A DNA stretch of 64,000 nucleotides from Neorhizobium huautlense (GTDB lineage Bacteria > Pseudomonadota > Alphaproteobacteria > Rhizobiales > Rhizobiaceae), in NCBI RefSeq assembly GCF_002968575.1, contig NZ_PVBM01000008.1, positions 124,001 through 188,000 of the forward strand, given 5' to 3'. Both the position numbers and the translations under genes were made by a program. The notes below the pieces were generated by a model that was given only the letters and a program-made list of their open reading frames with translations, was not told where the DNA came from and did not search any database. Positions 1 through 9,855 of the stretch are shown in pieces (positions within the stretch are counted from its first letter, which is position 1; each line of letters starts with the position of its first letter).

Positions 1-221
1 AGCTTCAGGGCAAGGTGCGCGCGGAAGGCGAGTCGAGCCTGCGTGGACATATCCAGGGGGCTGCCGAAACCGAGGAAGGTTCCGGCTCGGTTGCCTACGT
101 GCCGCCGGAAGCCAAGGATGATATCCAGCTGAACTACGCCATGGACCTGCTTCATGGGACAAAGACGGATGCGTCATTCCCGCCGAGCCCGGACAAGGCC
201 GCCGCAAACGTAAAGAAGTGA
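1..221 (+). CDS. ctpA: C-terminal end of S41-family carboxyl-terminal processing peptidase (partial)
   Basis: Only the last 72 or so residues are inside the window; the frame is open from base 3 and stops with TGA at 219-221. The piece contains a serine/glutamate-rich stretch, then QLNYAMDLLHGT and a low-complexity lysine/alanine tail. This matches the region after the catalytic domain in rhizobial CtpA periplasmic proteases, which trim protein C-termini. The catalytic Ser/Lys and PDZ parts lie to the left and cannot be seen. The neighbours (YibQ-type deacetylase, then rppH) are the usual rhizobial order, which supports the assignment more than the short sequence itself does. Confidence 0.7.
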   Translation, partial: LQGKVRAEGESSLRGHIQGAAETEEGSGSVAYVPPEAKDDIQLNYAMDLLHGTKTDASFPPSPDKAAANVKK

Positions 222-226
222 CAATA

Positions 227-277
227 GCGAAACCGGCCGGTGCTGCGTCGAAGAGAGGCAATTCTGGCCGGTTTCGC
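227..277 (+). terminator. Long-loop inverted repeat after ctpA, possible terminator
   Basis: GCGAAACCGGCC (227-238) pairs perfectly with GGCCGGTTTCGC (266-277) around a 27-nt loop. It sits just after the ctpA stop and before the next gene. The sequence after it (TTATCC) has only a weak T run, so termination is inferred from position and stem strength. Confidence 0.45.
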
Positions 278-307
278 TTATCCAGAGCTATGATGCGGGA
301 CTGAAAA

Positions 308-1501
308 TTGGGCACCGATCTTCACGCTCCGCTCGGGCAGAACCGGCCGGCCGCAAAGCCACGGGCGAGGCGGTTTTCCGCAGTCTCCGTATTTGCTTTC
401 CTGGCCGTGTCGTGTGTGCTCGGCCTCTCGATCTATGGTATGCGTGGCGATGCGGCGCTGAAGCAGGCCGCCACAACCACGCCCCCGACGCCGCAGGCAG
501 TCCCGTCACCTTCCGCCAACGCCGAAGAGCCTGCCGCTTTGCCGCCCTCCGTCATGCCACGCTCAAATCCGAATTCCGGCGCCAATATTGAGCGGACATT
601 GACCGACGACGGATCGATCGTCACGAAATACACGCCCCGCCCGCGAGACGGCGGCGGCCCGGTGCTGCTCGATGCGCAGCGCATCGGCCAGGATCCGCGC
701 GTGGCCGCCCAGCCCAATGAGATGCTGCTTGAGGAATCGCCGCACGGCCGTCTGCCCGTCGTTGGTCCGGACGGCTTGCGGCCGATGGACCAGTATGCAC
801 GGCCCTGGTCGGGCGCACGAGGGACGCGGATCGCAATCGTCGTCGGCGGCCTCGGTCTCAGCCAGACCGGGACGCAGCGGGCGATCCAGCAATTGCCAGC
901 GGGAGTGACCTTTGCCTTCGCCGCCAGCGGCAACAGCTTACAGCGCTGGATGCAGGAGGCTCGCCGGAGTGGCCACGAAATCCTGATCCAGGTGCCCTTC
1001 GAGCCGTTCGACTATCCGACAAACGATCCCGGCCCAGGCACCTTGTTGACCAAAACCTCGGCCAAACAGAATCTTGAGCGATTGCACGATGCGATGGGCA
1101 AGATTACCAATTATACAGGCATCATGAACTATCTTGGAGGCCGTTATCTCGCAGACACCGATGCTTTGGAACCCGTTCTGCGTGACATTTCAAAACGCGG
1201 CCTGCTGTTCCTCGATGACGGCACATCCGGTCAGTCGAAGACTGCAATCATCGCCAAAGCGATCGATTTGCCGCACGCTTTTGGTGATCTCACTCTCGAT
1301 GGGCAGCTGCAGTCCGATGCGATCCTCAAGAAGCTGGATGAATTGGAGCGGATCGCTGCGCGTAATGGCAAGGCGGTCGGCATTGCGTCAGCTTTCGATG
1401 AAAGCATCGACGCCATAAGGAAGTGGAGTGAAGAGGCGTCGCAACGCGGGATTGAGATCGTCGGCGTCTCGACGCTGGCGAGCGAAAGTGTTGCACCCTG
1501 A
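308..1501 (+). CDS. Divergent polysaccharide deacetylase family protein (YibQ/DUF610-like)
   Basis: A 397-residue protein with a TTG start reading [13 protein letters not shown], an N-terminus I associate with rhizobial members. Residues about 24-43 form one hydrophobic segment, so it is probably anchored in the inner membrane with the rest in the periplasm. A proline/serine-rich linker follows, and the fold typical of the family begins near residue 175 ([12 protein letters not shown]) and runs to the C-terminus, including [12 protein letters not shown] and [10 protein letters not shown]. The family is related to polysaccharide deacetylases but its substrate is not known. Its place beside ctpA and rppH is conserved in related genomes. 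Confidence 0.8.
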   Translation: MGTDLHAPLGQNRPAAKPRARRFSAVSVFAFLAVSCVLGLSIYGMRGDAALKQAATTTPPTPQAVPSPSANAEEPAALPPSVMPRSNPNSGANIERTLTDDGSIVTKYTPRPRDGGGPVLLDAQRIGQDPRVAAQPNEMLLEESPHGRLPVVGPDGLRPMDQYARPWSGARGTRIAIVVGGLGLSQTGTQRAIQQLPAGVTFAFAASGNSLQRWMQEARRSGHEILIQVPFEPFDYPTNDPGPGTLLTKTSAKQNLERLHDAMGKITNYTGIMNYLGGRYLADTDALEPVLRDISKRGLLFLDDGTSGQSKTAIIAKAIDLPHAFGDLTLDGQLQSDAILKKLDELERIAARNGKAVGIASAFDESIDAIRKWSEEASQRGIEIVGVSTLASESVAP

Positions 1502-1517
1502 TGGAGTTGAGCCGCAA

Positions 1518-2054
1518 ATGAGCAGCAAGGACAAACGCACGATCCGCGCCGAGGACCTTCCTTACCGGCCATGCGTCGGAATCATGGTTCTGAACCGCGA
1601 TGGTTTGGTTTGGGCGGGCCGCCGGATCAGCGAAGGCAATAGCGAGTTCGACGGGTCGCCGCAGCTGTGGCAGATGCCGCAAGGCGGGATCGACAAGGGC
1701 GAGAATCCACTCCCCGCTGCCTATCGCGAGCTTTACGAGGAGACAGGGATTCGCTCGGTCACTTTGCTGGCGCAGTCCAGCGACTGGATCAATTATGACC
1801 TGCCACCACATCTCATCGGCATCGGGTTGAAAGGCAAATATCGCGGCCAGACGCAGCGCTGGTTCGCCTTTCGCTTCGACGGGGACGAAAGCGAAATTGC
1901 CATCAATCCACCGCCGGGGGGCCATGCGCCTGAGTTTGACGCCTGGGAATGGAAGCCGATGGTCGACCTCCCGGAATTGATCGTGCCCTTCAAACGCAAT
2001 GTCTACGAACAGGTCGTGGCTGAATTTGCTCATCTTGCAAGAACAGCAGCTTGA
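1518..2054 (+). CDS. rppH: RNA pyrophosphohydrolase (Nudix)
   Basis: The 178-residue product carries a full Nudix box, starting GGIDKGENP and continuing RELYEETGI, which coordinates the metal for pyrophosphate hydrolysis. [22 protein letters not shown] near the N-terminus and WQMPQGGID are hallmarks of RppH, which removes pyrophosphate from 5'-triphosphate RNA and so starts mRNA decay. I chose the ATG at 1518 ([17 protein letters not shown]) because longer in-frame starts would read back into the preceding gene. It begins 16 bases after that gene's stop, suggesting co-transcription. Confidence 0.92.
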   Translation: MSSKDKRTIRAEDLPYRPCVGIMVLNRDGLVWAGRRISEGNSEFDGSPQLWQMPQGGIDKGENPLPAAYRELYEETGIRSVTLLAQSSDWINYDLPPHLIGIGLKGKYRGQTQRWFAFRFDGDESEIAINPPPGGHAPEFDAWEWKPMVDLPELIVPFKRNVYEQVVAEFAHLARTAA

Positions 2055-2158
2055 AGCATTTCGCGCAAAAGCGTGCAGCGGTTCTGCGATAGCGGCATGC
2101 GATAGAACAAGGATTTAAAGCGCAGCAAGCGAATCCGAAGGATCGCGGCACGCTTTAA
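2055..2158. repeat. RIME-like rhizobial intergenic palindromic repeat
   Basis: Directly after rppH lies a stretch with nested inverted repeats: TTAAAGCG (2115-2122) mirrors CGCTTTAA (2151-2158), and inside it GCGAATCC-GAA-GGATCGC pairs with one bulge. The wording (GCGCAAAAGCGTGCAGCGG, TGCGATAG, GAATCCGAAGGATCGCG) resembles the dispersed mosaic elements seen between genes in Rhizobium, Sinorhizobium and Agrobacterium. That resemblance is from memory, not a search, and no second copy was noticed in this window. Confidence 0.6.
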
Positions 2159-2225
2159 GGGACCCGCGGGATCCGAGCGTTTCTATTCTGGAAGAGAACA
2201 AGGCCGTCCTATTGATCAAAGAAAT

Positions 2226-2251
2226 GCCCGGCGGAGCGGTGCTCGCCGGGC
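2226..2251 (-). terminator. Hairpin downstream of bfr
   Basis: GCCCGGCG (2226-2233) pairs with CGCCGGGC (2244-2251), with an inner AGC/GCT stem and a short loop. Read on the minus strand it follows the bfr stop and is trailed by ATTTCTTT, fitting a Rho-independent terminator for bfd-bfr. Confidence 0.65.
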
Positions 2252-2275
2252 TTCGATATCCGATGGCGCCGATAT

Positions 2276-2761
2276 TTATTCGGCGGAATCGGCGGAATCC
2301 GCGTTGAGAAGACCGTACCGTTCCTCGCCGATCTTTGACAGGAGCTCCAGTTGCGTTTCTAGAAAGTCGATATGACCTTCCTCGTCAGCCAGGAGTTCCT
2401 CGAAAAGCTTCATGGAGACGTAGTCGCCTGCCGCGTGACAGATATCGCGGGAAGCTTTGTAGGCCGTGCGGGCATCGTATTCACCGGCAAGGTCGGCTTC
2501 GAGCACTTCCTTGACGTTCTGGCCGATGCGCAATGGCGCCACAGTCTGAAGATTGGGGTGTCCTTCGAGAAAAATGATCCGCGCAACCAGCTTGTCCGCA
2601 TGCTGCATCTCTTCGATGGATTCAGCACGCTCCTTCTTGGCAAGCTTGGTGTAACCCCAGTCCTCTAGAAGGCGGTAATGCAGCCAATATTGATTGACAG
2701 CGCCGAGCTCGAGAAACAGTGCCTCGTTAAGCCGCTCGATGACCTTTAAGTCGCCTTTCAA
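2276..2761 (-). CDS. bfr: Bacterioferritin
   Basis: A 161-residue iron-storage protein of normal family length. The ferroxidase ligands are all present: Glu18, Glu51, His54, Glu94, Glu127 and His130. Met52, the axial ligand of the heme shared between two subunits, is also there. Bfr forms a 24-subunit shell that oxidises and stores iron. The start is a TTG ([20 protein letters not shown]) with AGGAG 8 bases upstream. The first 35 bases overlap the end of the bfd gene, so translation is probably coupled and the storage and release proteins are made together. Confidence 0.96.
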   Translation of the reverse strand: MKGDLKVIERLNEALFLELGAVNQYWLHYRLLEDWGYTKLAKKERAESIEEMQHADKLVARIIFLEGHPNLQTVAPLRIGQNVKEVLEADLAGEYDARTAYKASRDICHAAGDYVSMKLFEELLADEEGHIDFLETQLELLSKIGEERYGLLNADSADSAE

Positions 2762-3038
2762 TGTCCGCTCTCCTGTTTTCTTCGTGGAATTGCTTTAAGC
2801 GGGACATATATACAACGACTTCGGCTTCCGTCGAGTCGCGGCGAGCGTGATATTCCTCGGTTGTGCGGATGATAAGATCAACGACGCTGGGGAAGCAGCC
2901 GCAGCAACGGCCGCGTTTGCTCATGGCATGATAAACCTTTGCCGGCACGATCAGCTGCCAGCAATCTTCATCGAGGAGTTCAACGATGGTCTCGCGGATT
3001 TCCTTGTCGGTGATGTAATTGCAACTGCAAACTAGCAT
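2727..3038 (-). CDS. bfd: Bacterioferritin-associated ferredoxin, [2Fe-2S]
   Basis: The 103-residue protein has the Bfd cysteine pattern: Cys4-x-Cys6 near the start and Cys45-x-x-Cys48 in RCCGC. These bind a [2Fe-2S] cluster used to pass electrons to bacterioferritin and release stored iron. The protein is longer than enterobacterial Bfd (about 64 residues), with a charged C-terminal tail of roughly 35-40 residues. It lies directly upstream of and overlapping bfr. Upstream, a TTGACA (minus strand, 3100-3105) could be a -35 element; an adjacent TTTAGA resembles half of an Irr-type iron box, but I see no second half. Confidence 0.88.
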   Translation of the reverse strand: MLVCSCNYITDKEIRETIVELLDEDCWQLIVPAKVYHAMSKRGRCCGCFPSVVDLIIRTTEEYHARRDSTEAEVVVYMSRLKQFHEENRRADIERRLKGHRAA

Positions 3039-3188
3039 TCTCGCGTCGACCTGCGAAACATGAGCACTACCATCCTCTTTTGCGAAAGCGGTTGGCAGAT
3101 GTCAAGAAAAATCTAAAGTTCCTCCTTTCTGGAGGAGCTGGGGGATGTGTACTAGGTAGAATACGCGAGATCATTGATGTTGATCATA

Positions 3189-6100
3189 TCAATGAAAATT
3201 GCGTCCCTTCGGCATCACTTGCCCCGGCTCCAGTCCGTAAGGTTGAGGATCTCGATCCCTCATCACCGTCTTAGAAGAACGGTCTTCCATTTCGCTGTTG
3301 CGCCGCTTGCCCCGGTGATCACCGCCCGATTGCAGCGCTTCATCGGCGCGTGCGGACACGCCAAAACGTCGCGTCTCCTTCTGGAGAAGGCCGAGCATGG
3401 ACGTGAGATCCTCGATATACTCCACCACCGTGTGGATGACGCCGCTCTGGCTTTGCAGTCTCCCTTGAATCTTCACAAGCCGCGCACCCATCACAATCGG
3501 CCGATAGCGATCGAACGTCTTGGGCCAGACGATGGCATTGGCAACCCCGGTCTCATCCTCCAGCGTCATGAAGATCACGCCTCCGGCAGATCCCGGCCGC
3601 TGCCGCACCAACACAAGTCCGCCGATCGTGACCTTCCGTCCATTCGGGACATTCAACAGATCAACGCTGCGGGTGACCCCCATAGACCTGAACTCCTCCC
3701 GCAGGAACGAGACCGGATGGGCCTTGAGCGATAAGGAGAGGTATCGGTAATCCTCGATCACCTCTTCGCCAGGCAGCATTGCGGGAAGCGGCACTTTCGT
3801 TTCCGGCCGAAGATCTGCGCCGTCCGCTACGTCGAACAAGGGCAAATCGTCAGCGGCTTTTTTCCCATCGAGACCTCGCACGGCCCACAGAGCTTCACGG
3901 CGGGCAAGCCCCATGGAGGTGAAAGCGTCGGCATCCGCAAGCCTTTCGATATCCGATTTGTCGAGGCCGGAGCGCAGCCACAGATCGTGCACCGATATAT
4001 AGTCTCTACCCCGATTGGCGAGCAGGGTTTTCCTCAAGTCCTTTTCAGCAAGGCCCTTGACCTGCCTGAATCCCAGCCGAACGGCATACTTCGTTCTGAT
4101 CACCTCCCTCATGGAGGCATGGCGGCCATCGATGGCCCCTTTGTCAAAACGGCTTTCCTCCAAGGTGCAGTCCCAATCCGAATGATTGACGTCGACCGGA
4201 AGAATTTCGACCCCATGCTCCCGAGCATCCCGGATAAGCTGCGACGGCGCATAAAAACCCATGGGCTGTGAATTCAAAAGCGCTGCGCAAAAGACATCCG
4301 GATAATAGGCTTTGATCCAGGAAGACGCATAAACGAGCAAGGCGAAAGACGCCGCATGGCTTTCGGGAAAGCCGTATTCCGCAAAACCCTCGATCTGGCT
4401 GAAACAGCTTTCCGCGAATTCCCTGGAATAGCTGTTTTCCAGCATTCCCTCGATGAAATCGCGCTTGAATTCCTCCACTCGCCCTGATCGCTTGAATGTC
4501 GCCATCGAACGGCGGAGTTTGTCGGCCTTTTCAGGAGAGAAGCCGGCACCCGTGATAGCGATCTGCATCGCCTGTTCCTGAAATAGCGGGACGCCAAGCG
4601 TTCTCTCCAATACCTTCTCCAATTCACCACTGGGATATTCGATAGGCTGCTTGTTCCTTACGGCTTCCCGCCGCTTCAGATACGGGTGGACCATGTTTCC
4701 TTGAATGGGACCCGGCCGCACGATCGCCACTTCGACGACGAGATCATAGAATATTCTCGGCCGAAGTCGGGGCAGCATGCTCATCTGCGCCCGGCTCTCG
4801 ATCTGAAAGACTCCGATCGTATCGGCTCGGCAGATCATATCGTAGACATTGGTATCCTTATCCTTTTGTAAGAGGCCGGCCAGGGTTTCGTTTACGTCGT
4901 AATGCAGGCGCATGAGTTCGAATGCCTTCTTCAGGCAGGTCAGCATGCCGAGCGCCAGTACGTCGATCTTTAGGAGTTTGAGCGTATCAAGGTCGTCCTT
5001 GTCCCACTCGATCATATACCGCCCGGGCATGGCGGTTTTCATGATCGGCACGACCTCGTCGAGCCGGTCGCGCGTAATCAGGAAACCGCCGACATGCTGG
5101 GTGAGATGGCGCGGGAAGCCCATGAGTTCTCTTGCATGAGTAATAACCTTCTTGGTCGTCGGGTCCGACACATCGAGACCGGCGACCTTTGCTTCCCGCT
5201 CCGAAAGCCCCTCCTCGGACCAGCCCCAGACCGTGCTCGAAAGTGCCGCTTGCACATCCTCCGAAAGCCCGAAGGCCTTGGCCACCTCGCGGCCAGCCAT
5301 CCGGGTTCGATAGCTGGTGACCGCCGCGGTCAATCCTGCATGGCGATAACCGTAGTGCTCATAAATATATTGGATGACTTCTTCACGGCGCGCATGTTCG
5401 AAGTCGACGTCAATGTCCGGCGGCTCGTTACGCTCAGTCGAGATGAACCTCGCGAATAGCAGCGTCGTAAATGTTGGATCGACTTCGGTAATGCCAAGAC
5501 AAAAACAGACGGTGGAATTGGCGGCCGAACCGCGCCCTTGGCAGAGAATTTTCAAGACATGCCGGGCATGCCAAACAATGTGGCGCACCGTCAGGAAGTA
5601 AGGCTCGTATGCCATCTCCTTGATAAGATCGAGCTCGTACCTGATCTGATTGGAAACCTCCTCCCGAATGCCGTCAGGATAGCGGCGTTGGGCTCCTTCC
5701 CAGGTAAGCCGTTCCAGGGTTTCAGATACCGTTTCGCCTGAAACGCTCTCATCCGGGTAATTATGACTGAGTTCATCCAGAGAGAACTTCAGCCGACTGA
5801 AGAAGCGCTCCGTATTGGCAATTGCATCCGGATAGGTATGGAAAAGTCGCGCCATTTCAGCCGCATGCTTGATATGCCGCTCCCCATTCGGAGCCAGTCG
5901 GAAACCCGCCTGCTGAATTGTCACATGCTCCCGGATGGCGGTCATTACATCCGATAGCGACCGGCGATAGGGCAGATTGAAAAGCGGCAAGTTGGTCGCG
6001 ATCAATGGCACGCGATTGCGGGAGGCGATTTGTGCAAAAGTTGCAAAAATAAATCCGTCCCGCCCGTCATAGGTCGGCGAAAGAGCGAGATAGATGTCCT

Positions 6101-6629
6101 TGCGGAATCGTTCGCGATAGCTCTTCAGACGATCGCTGAGATCAGCGAGATATCGAGGATCTTCTGCGGAGGAAAAATCCGGAATGATGGCAAGCATCAT
6201 TTCGTCGCACCATTCCAGAAAGTCCCACTCTTCCAGAATGCAGGAGCCCTTTTCGGTCCGGAGGTTTCCCCGGCTAAGAAGCCGGCAAAGATTGGCCCAG
6301 CCCTTCCGGTTGCGGGGATAGGCGAGCACATCCGGTGTATCGTCAGAAAAAACGAGCCGCGCGCCGGGATAAAACGCGCAAGGTTCGATAGCCTCGTTCT
6401 CGCCTTCCTTCCTGCCCCGCTCCTGCTGGCGCTTGCAAGTCTCCCGCATTTCTCTGACCTGGTTATGCGCCCGAACCACGCCCGCTACGGAATTCCGATC
6501 GGCAATACCGAGACCGGAAAGTCCAAGCAGACTTGCGGCCAGCACCATCTCCTCCGGCCGCGCCGCTCCTTCCAGGAAGGAGAAATTGGTCTTTGCGCCG
6601 ATCTCGAAGAAAGCCGGGATATCCTTCAT
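3189..6629 (-). CDS. dnaE2: Error-prone DNA polymerase III alpha-like subunit (ImuC/DnaE2)
   Basis: A 1146-residue C-family polymerase, slightly longer than the usual 1080 or so. It starts with a degenerate PHP domain ([19 protein letters not shown]), in which the His expected in the THFSF-like segment is Asn. QGRGSAANS (364-372) and PDIDVDF (404-410) supply the catalytic aspartates of the palm. An OB-fold region follows ([19 protein letters not shown]). DnaE2 is the catalytic polymerase of the ImuABC translesion mutasome. Its ATG overlaps the imuB stop by 4 bases. The last 60 residues are a charged, low-conservation tail. Confidence 0.95.
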   Translation of the reverse strand: MKDIPAFFEIGAKTNFSFLEGAARPEEMVLAASLLGLSGLGIADRNSVAGVVRAHNQVREMRETCKRQQERGRKEGENEAIEPCAFYPGARLVFSDDTPDVLAYPRNRKGWANLCRLLSRGNLRTEKGSCILEEWDFLEWCDEMMLAIIPDFSSAEDPRYLADLSDRLKSYRERFRKDIYLALSPTYDGRDGFIFATFAQIASRNRVPLIATNLPLFNLPYRRSLSDVMTAIREHVTIQQAGFRLAPNGERHIKHAAEMARLFHTYPDAIANTERFFSRLKFSLDELSHNYPDESVSGETVSETLERLTWEGAQRRYPDGIREEVSNQIRYELDLIKEMAYEPYFLTVRHIVWHARHVLKILCQGRGSAANSTVCFCLGITEVDPTFTTLLFARFISTERNEPPDIDVDFEHARREEVIQYIYEHYGYRHAGLTAAVTSYRTRMAGREVAKAFGLSEDVQAALSSTVWGWSEEGLSEREAKVAGLDVSDPTTKKVITHARELMGFPRHLTQHVGGFLITRDRLDEVVPIMKTAMPGRYMIEWDKDDLDTLKLLKIDVLALGMLTCLKKAFELMRLHYDVNETLAGLLQKDKDTNVYDMICRADTIGVFQIESRAQMSMLPRLRPRIFYDLVVEVAIVRPGPIQGNMVHPYLKRREAVRNKQPIEYPSGELEKVLERTLGVPLFQEQAMQIAITGAGFSPEKADKLRRSMATFKRSGRVEEFKRDFIEGMLENSYSREFAESCFSQIEGFAEYGFPESHAASFALLVYASSWIKAYYPDVFCAALLNSQPMGFYAPSQLIRDAREHGVEILPVDVNHSDWDCTLEESRFDKGAIDGRHASMREVIRTKYAVRLGFRQVKGLAEKDLRKTLLANRGRDYISVHDLWLRSGLDKSDIERLADADAFTSMGLARREALWAVRGLDGKKAADDLPLFDVADGADLRPETKVPLPAMLPGEEVIEDYRYLSLSLKAHPVSFLREEFRSMGVTRSVDLLNVPNGRKVTIGGLVLVRQRPGSAGGVIFMTLEDETGVANAIVWPKTFDRYRPIVMGARLVKIQGRLQSQSGVIHTVVEYIEDLTSMLGLLQKETRRFGVSARADEALQSGGDHRGKRRNSEMEDRSSKTVMRDRDPQPYGLEPGQVMPKGRNFH

Positions 6630-8191
6630 GCGAAAATCCCCTGGACACGCCAGACGGGAGCTGCATCTCCCGTTTTGTAGTGACCCTCACGGAAAACCCA
6701 GAAGCGGCGGCCCGTTTCGCTTTCAAGGCGAAAATAATCGCGCTCCTCAGCATCCTTTCCGTCGAGCCACCATTCTGGAGAAATCCGTTCCGGGCCCTCG
6801 GCGCGCACGACCCGATGAACGATCCGCCGCCAGCGAAAACGCTGCGGAGGGCCGTCGGGAACCGTGGCGGCAAAAGCCTCGATAGGTTCCGGATACCGGA
6901 AGAGTCGCAGAGGCCGGTCGGCTTTCGGCATGAAGGCAAAAGCCTCTTCGACATTTTTACCCACGGCCCTCGCCGCCATCGCAGATAGGAAACTCTCTGC
7001 CCGCTCCGGCAGATGGCTTTGCCGCAATTCCGCAATCTGCAGACAGTTCGCGCCGAGCCGGGCCGAAACCTTGTCCACGAAATCTGCAAACGAGGCATCA
7101 CTTTGGCCGTCGCCGGTGAAGTCATCCTGAGAGGGTTTGAAAACCTCGTGCTCGACCACGTTGAGACGGAGAAGCTCGAATCCGAATCCGGCATCAAGAT
7201 CGTCGTGTACGGTCGCCAAGCGCTCGGAAAACAGCGAGGAAATCCGCTTTGGATCGCGTAGCGGCCGGGAAGCTCTCACCGAAATACGAAAGACGCAGCC
7301 GTCCACCCGGAACAGCACCAGCTCGAAGATGCGGCCGCCGACGCCACGGGCTTCCAGCTCCGGTTTCAGCGAAGACGCGACCTGCCCTGTCAATTGCAGG
7401 ATATGCTCTTCCGCCTGGATCGGATCGGCAAGCTTTCGCTCGACAGACAAGGCGGCAACCGGCCGGCGGGGGGAAATGGCTTCTTCATGCAGCCCCAGTG
7501 CCTGATCCAGCCGCTGGAGCAGGCTCGTTCCGAAACGGCGCGCTAACGGCGCGCGCGGCATGGACAGAAGGTCGCCAATCCGCTTCAGTCCCAGCTTGTG
7601 GAGCGACGAGATCGCCATCGCGTCGAGACGCAAGGCGTTGACCGGCAGCGGCGCCAACGCTTCTTCAATGCCATCGTGGGAGATTACGCCGCCTAGGCCG
7701 AAACGGGAAGCGGCCCAGGAGAGGCCGGGCGACGAGGAGATCGCGCCGTTGACGTCGAAGCCCATCTGGAAAAGCCGACCTAGAATATCCTTGAGAAGCA
7801 TTTCTTCTCCCCCGAAGAGATGGGCACAGCCGGTGATATCGAGGAAAAGCCCATCCAATCCGTCCAAAGCCACCAGAGGGGTATAGCGATCGCACCAGTC
7901 GGCGATGGCTTCGATGAGCGCCCGATCCGCTGCTTCGTCCTCGTCCATGACATGGATTGCCGGAAACATGGCGCGTGCTTCTGTCAGCCCCTGCCCTCGC
8001 CTCAGGCCGAAGCGTTCCGAAACCTCGTCAAGCGCCGTGAGCCGCATGGCATTGTCACGCCGCCCGACGCAGAGGATCGGCGGATGCTCAGGACGCCCTT
8101 TCGAGCGCCACGATATGCCCCAGAGTCGGCGCGCGATCCTGTCGGTCGGCAGATGCGGGAAGACCAGCGCCAGAATGCGCTGGCGGGGCAT
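6626..8191 (-). CDS. imuB: ImuB, inactive Y-family polymerase-like mutasome hub
   Basis: The 521-residue product begins [19 protein letters not shown], the usual ImuB opening, and has the Y-family layout with [20 protein letters not shown] and a helix-hairpin-helix-like segment ([20 protein letters not shown]). ImuB proteins lack polymerase catalytic residues and tie DnaE2, ImuA and the beta clamp together. I used the ATG at 8191; this makes the first 104 bases overlap imuA in another frame. An upstream in-frame Met would lengthen the overlap. The 4-base overlap with dnaE2 points to one operon. Confidence 0.9.
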   Translation of the reverse strand: MPRQRILALVFPHLPTDRIARRLWGISWRSKGRPEHPPILCVGRRDNAMRLTALDEVSERFGLRRGQGLTEARAMFPAIHVMDEDEAADRALIEAIADWCDRYTPLVALDGLDGLFLDITGCAHLFGGEEMLLKDILGRLFQMGFDVNGAISSSPGLSWAASRFGLGGVISHDGIEEALAPLPVNALRLDAMAISSLHKLGLKRIGDLLSMPRAPLARRFGTSLLQRLDQALGLHEEAISPRRPVAALSVERKLADPIQAEEHILQLTGQVASSLKPELEARGVGGRIFELVLFRVDGCVFRISVRASRPLRDPKRISSLFSERLATVHDDLDAGFGFELLRLNVVEHEVFKPSQDDFTGDGQSDASFADFVDKVSARLGANCLQIAELRQSHLPERAESFLSAMAARAVGKNVEEAFAFMPKADRPLRLFRYPEPIEAFAATVPDGPPQRFRWRRIVHRVVRAEGPERISPEWWLDGKDAEERDYFRLESETGRRFWVFREGHYKTGDAAPVWRVQGIFA

Positions 8192-9026
8192 GGAAAGAGA
8201 AAACCTCTCCTGCCTTGGAATTGAGGGAAAATTGACGGTCATGGGGGTTCCACTCCAAAAGGAAGGAGAGCGGAGCCGGATTACGGCTCTTCTCCAAAAT
8301 GAGTCGGAAAACGGGATAGCCGATGCTGCCGCCAAGCACGGATCCATCAGGAAGACGCCGGCCGGTGGCCGGCGCCGGTTCGGCAAGGAAGCGGAAGGAA
8401 GCGCTGCTCGCCTCTTCTTCGCCTGCATGCCGCAGCAGAAAAAGGGGGCGCCCCGCCGCCTTTGTCCGAAGGTTCAGCCTGCGGCTCTCGGTAAGGCCGA
8501 AATTCTTGAGATTGCCGCGGATCTCGAGAATGGTGGCGGAAAGCGCCCTGCTTGCCAGTGCAGTTTCCGCAAGCCATAGCGCCTCATCCAGCTTTCGCGG
8601 CACTGCATAAAGAACCTCCTGAGGTTTCAGCCCGAATTGCCCGAGGCCTGGCGCATAAGGAGCACCCGCCTCCTGCCTGGAAACGACATCACCGATCCAC
8701 AGAACAGGCGCACCATCGGCTTTCCTTCTCTTAAGATGAGATGCGAGTGCGAAGGTGAAACCGCTTGCTGCGCCTGCATCTCCCATCGATCGCGTGCGGA
8801 TTTCCGTAATTCCATCAAGCGGCAAGCCGCCCTCCAAGGCGACATCCAACGGGTCTATGCCGAAGGGAAGACGAGGCTGTTTTATCCTGGTTTTGCCGCA
8901 TTCCGGCCTTTCGGCAGCCTGCGCCTGCTCTGCCGCGGCAAGTGCTGGCAGGGATTTTCCCTCCAGTCGGGCGATCTGTGCGCGCAGGGCAAAAAGTCTT
9001 TCCTGCGCCGTGGCGTTCTCGGCCAT
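8088..9026 (-). CDS. imuA: ImuA, RecA-like mutasome accessory protein
   Basis: A 312-residue protein, first gene of the SOS mutagenesis cassette. It has a short coiled N-terminus (ERLFALRAQIARLEGKSL), then a RecA/SulA-like fold with PFGIDPLDVALEGGLPLDGI and GFTFALASHL in the Walker-A position. ImuA helps the ImuB/DnaE2 complex bypass lesions. I prefer the ATG at 9026 over one at 9044 because GGAG lies 8 bases before it. The 9044 start would leave only 4 bases to the LexA box and no ribosome site. The end overlaps imuB. Confidence 0.88.
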   Translation of the reverse strand: MAENATAQERLFALRAQIARLEGKSLPALAAAEQAQAAERPECGKTRIKQPRLPFGIDPLDVALEGGLPLDGITEIRTRSMGDAGAASGFTFALASHLKRRKADGAPVLWIGDVVSRQEAGAPYAPGLGQFGLKPQEVLYAVPRKLDEALWLAETALASRALSATILEIRGNLKNFGLTESRRLNLRTKAAGRPLFLLRHAGEEEASSASFRFLAEPAPATGRRLPDGSVLGGSIGYPVFRLILEKSRNPAPLSFLLEWNPHDRQFSLNSKAGEVFSFHAPPAHSGAGLPASADRQDRAPTLGHIVALERAS

Positions 9027-9048
9027 GGCGTCAGCTCCATCCATACAT

Positions 9049-9063
9049 GTTCACTTTATGTTC
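9049..9063 (-). promoter_or_regulatory. LexA (SOS) box upstream of imuA
   Basis: Minus strand reads GAACATAAAGTGAAC, a perfect match to the alphaproteobacterial LexA consensus GAAC-N7-GAAC. It lies 22 bases before the chosen imuA start, where a repressor would block the promoter. The direct-repeat form is the alphaproteobacterial type, unlike the palindromic enterobacterial box. Confidence 0.88.
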
Positions 9064-9198
9064 TTATGGATTCCAGAGGTCGGAAGAAGAGTCAACAGAA
9101 GAGACGCGGGAATCTTTTCCTCTTCCGATAGGTCAATGATTCTTCTCTCGAAAAATATTGCCGGAGGCACTATATGGGCCTGATCAGAAGGAGAGCCC

Positions 9199-9636
9199 AT
9201 GGCCCGCATTGACCAGACCGACGATTGGCAGGATCGCCATGCGCCGACGATCAGCACATTCGAGTCGCTGGCAATCGATGCTTATGGCCATCTGCCGGAG
9301 GAATTCCGGGCGCTCACGACCAATCTCATCATCGAGATCGAAGAATTTCCCGATGACGAGGTTTTCGAGGACATGGCGCTCGAGACTCCCTTCGATCTCC
9401 TTGGCCTGTTCGAGGGCCGGGGCATTTCCGAACGCTTCAACATGGAAACTGGCGAACTGCCGAACCGTATCCGGCTCTACCGACGCCCGATCCTCGATTA
9501 TTGGGCCGAAAACGAGGAAACCCTGGGCGATATCATCACCCATGTGCTGATCCACGAGATTGGTCACCATTTCGGCTTGAGCGACGACGATATGGAGCGC
9601 ATCGAAGCCAGCGCCGATGCTGCCGCACAGCGCTGA
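9199..9636 (+). CDS. Metallopeptidase family protein (zincin-like, DUF1025 type)
   Basis: The 145-residue protein contains HEIGHHFGLSDDD near the C-terminus, an HExxH zinc motif followed by the short spacing and Asp cluster typical of this small minimal-gluzincin-like family. It has no signal peptide, so it is presumably cytoplasmic; its substrate is unknown. AAGGAG sits 8 bases before the ATG. It is transcribed away from imuA, and only 12 bases separate its stop from the stop of the converging DUF1737 gene. Confidence 0.85.
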   Translation: MARIDQTDDWQDRHAPTISTFESLAIDAYGHLPEEFRALTTNLIIEIEEFPDDEVFEDMALETPFDLLGLFEGRGISERFNMETGELPNRIRLYRRPILDYWAENEETLGDIITHVLIHEIGHHFGLSDDDMERIEASADAAAQR

Positions 9637-9648
9637 TCGGCTTGACGC

Positions 9649-9855
9649 CTACTGCTCGCCGAGCTTCATGTCCGGATGATAGTCCTTGCCCTCCACGGTC
9701 TTCGTGACCGCCTGCCCACACTGCATTTCGCCGGTCGTGGCGTTGAAGGCATAGCTCGGCGAACCATGAAGCTCCCACCCCTTGTTCAGCGCAGCCGTCA
9801 CCTTATGGCAGAAGGAAGCGTCGTCGGGGCCGGTGAGAAAACGGTAGAGTTTCAT
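9649..9855 (-). CDS. DUF1737 domain-containing small protein
   Basis: A 68-residue protein, MKLYRFLTGPDDASFCHKV, with NKGWELHGSPSYAFN in the middle. This pattern (a 'tg-dd-sFc-kV' opening followed by 'GW-lhG-P') is that of the DUF1737 family, whose function is unknown. Its ATG overlaps the stop of the upstream CitE-like gene by 4 bases, so the two are probably translated together. No export signal or metal site is visible. Confidence 0.75.
   Translation of the reverse strand: MKLYRFLTGPDDASFCHKVTAALNKGWELHGSPSYAFNATTGEMQCGQAVTKTVEGKDYHPDMKLGEQ

Noticed and set aside
3120..3136. TCCTCC/GGAGGA hairpin as the dnaE2 terminator
   Set aside because: Only a 6-bp stem with a broken T run; too weak to call.
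3172..3194. CATTGAT / ATCAATG inverted repeat over the dnaE2 stop as an FNR/FixK site
   Set aside because: The TTGAT and ATCAA halves are 3 rather than 4 bases apart and the site is inside the gene end, not in a promoter.
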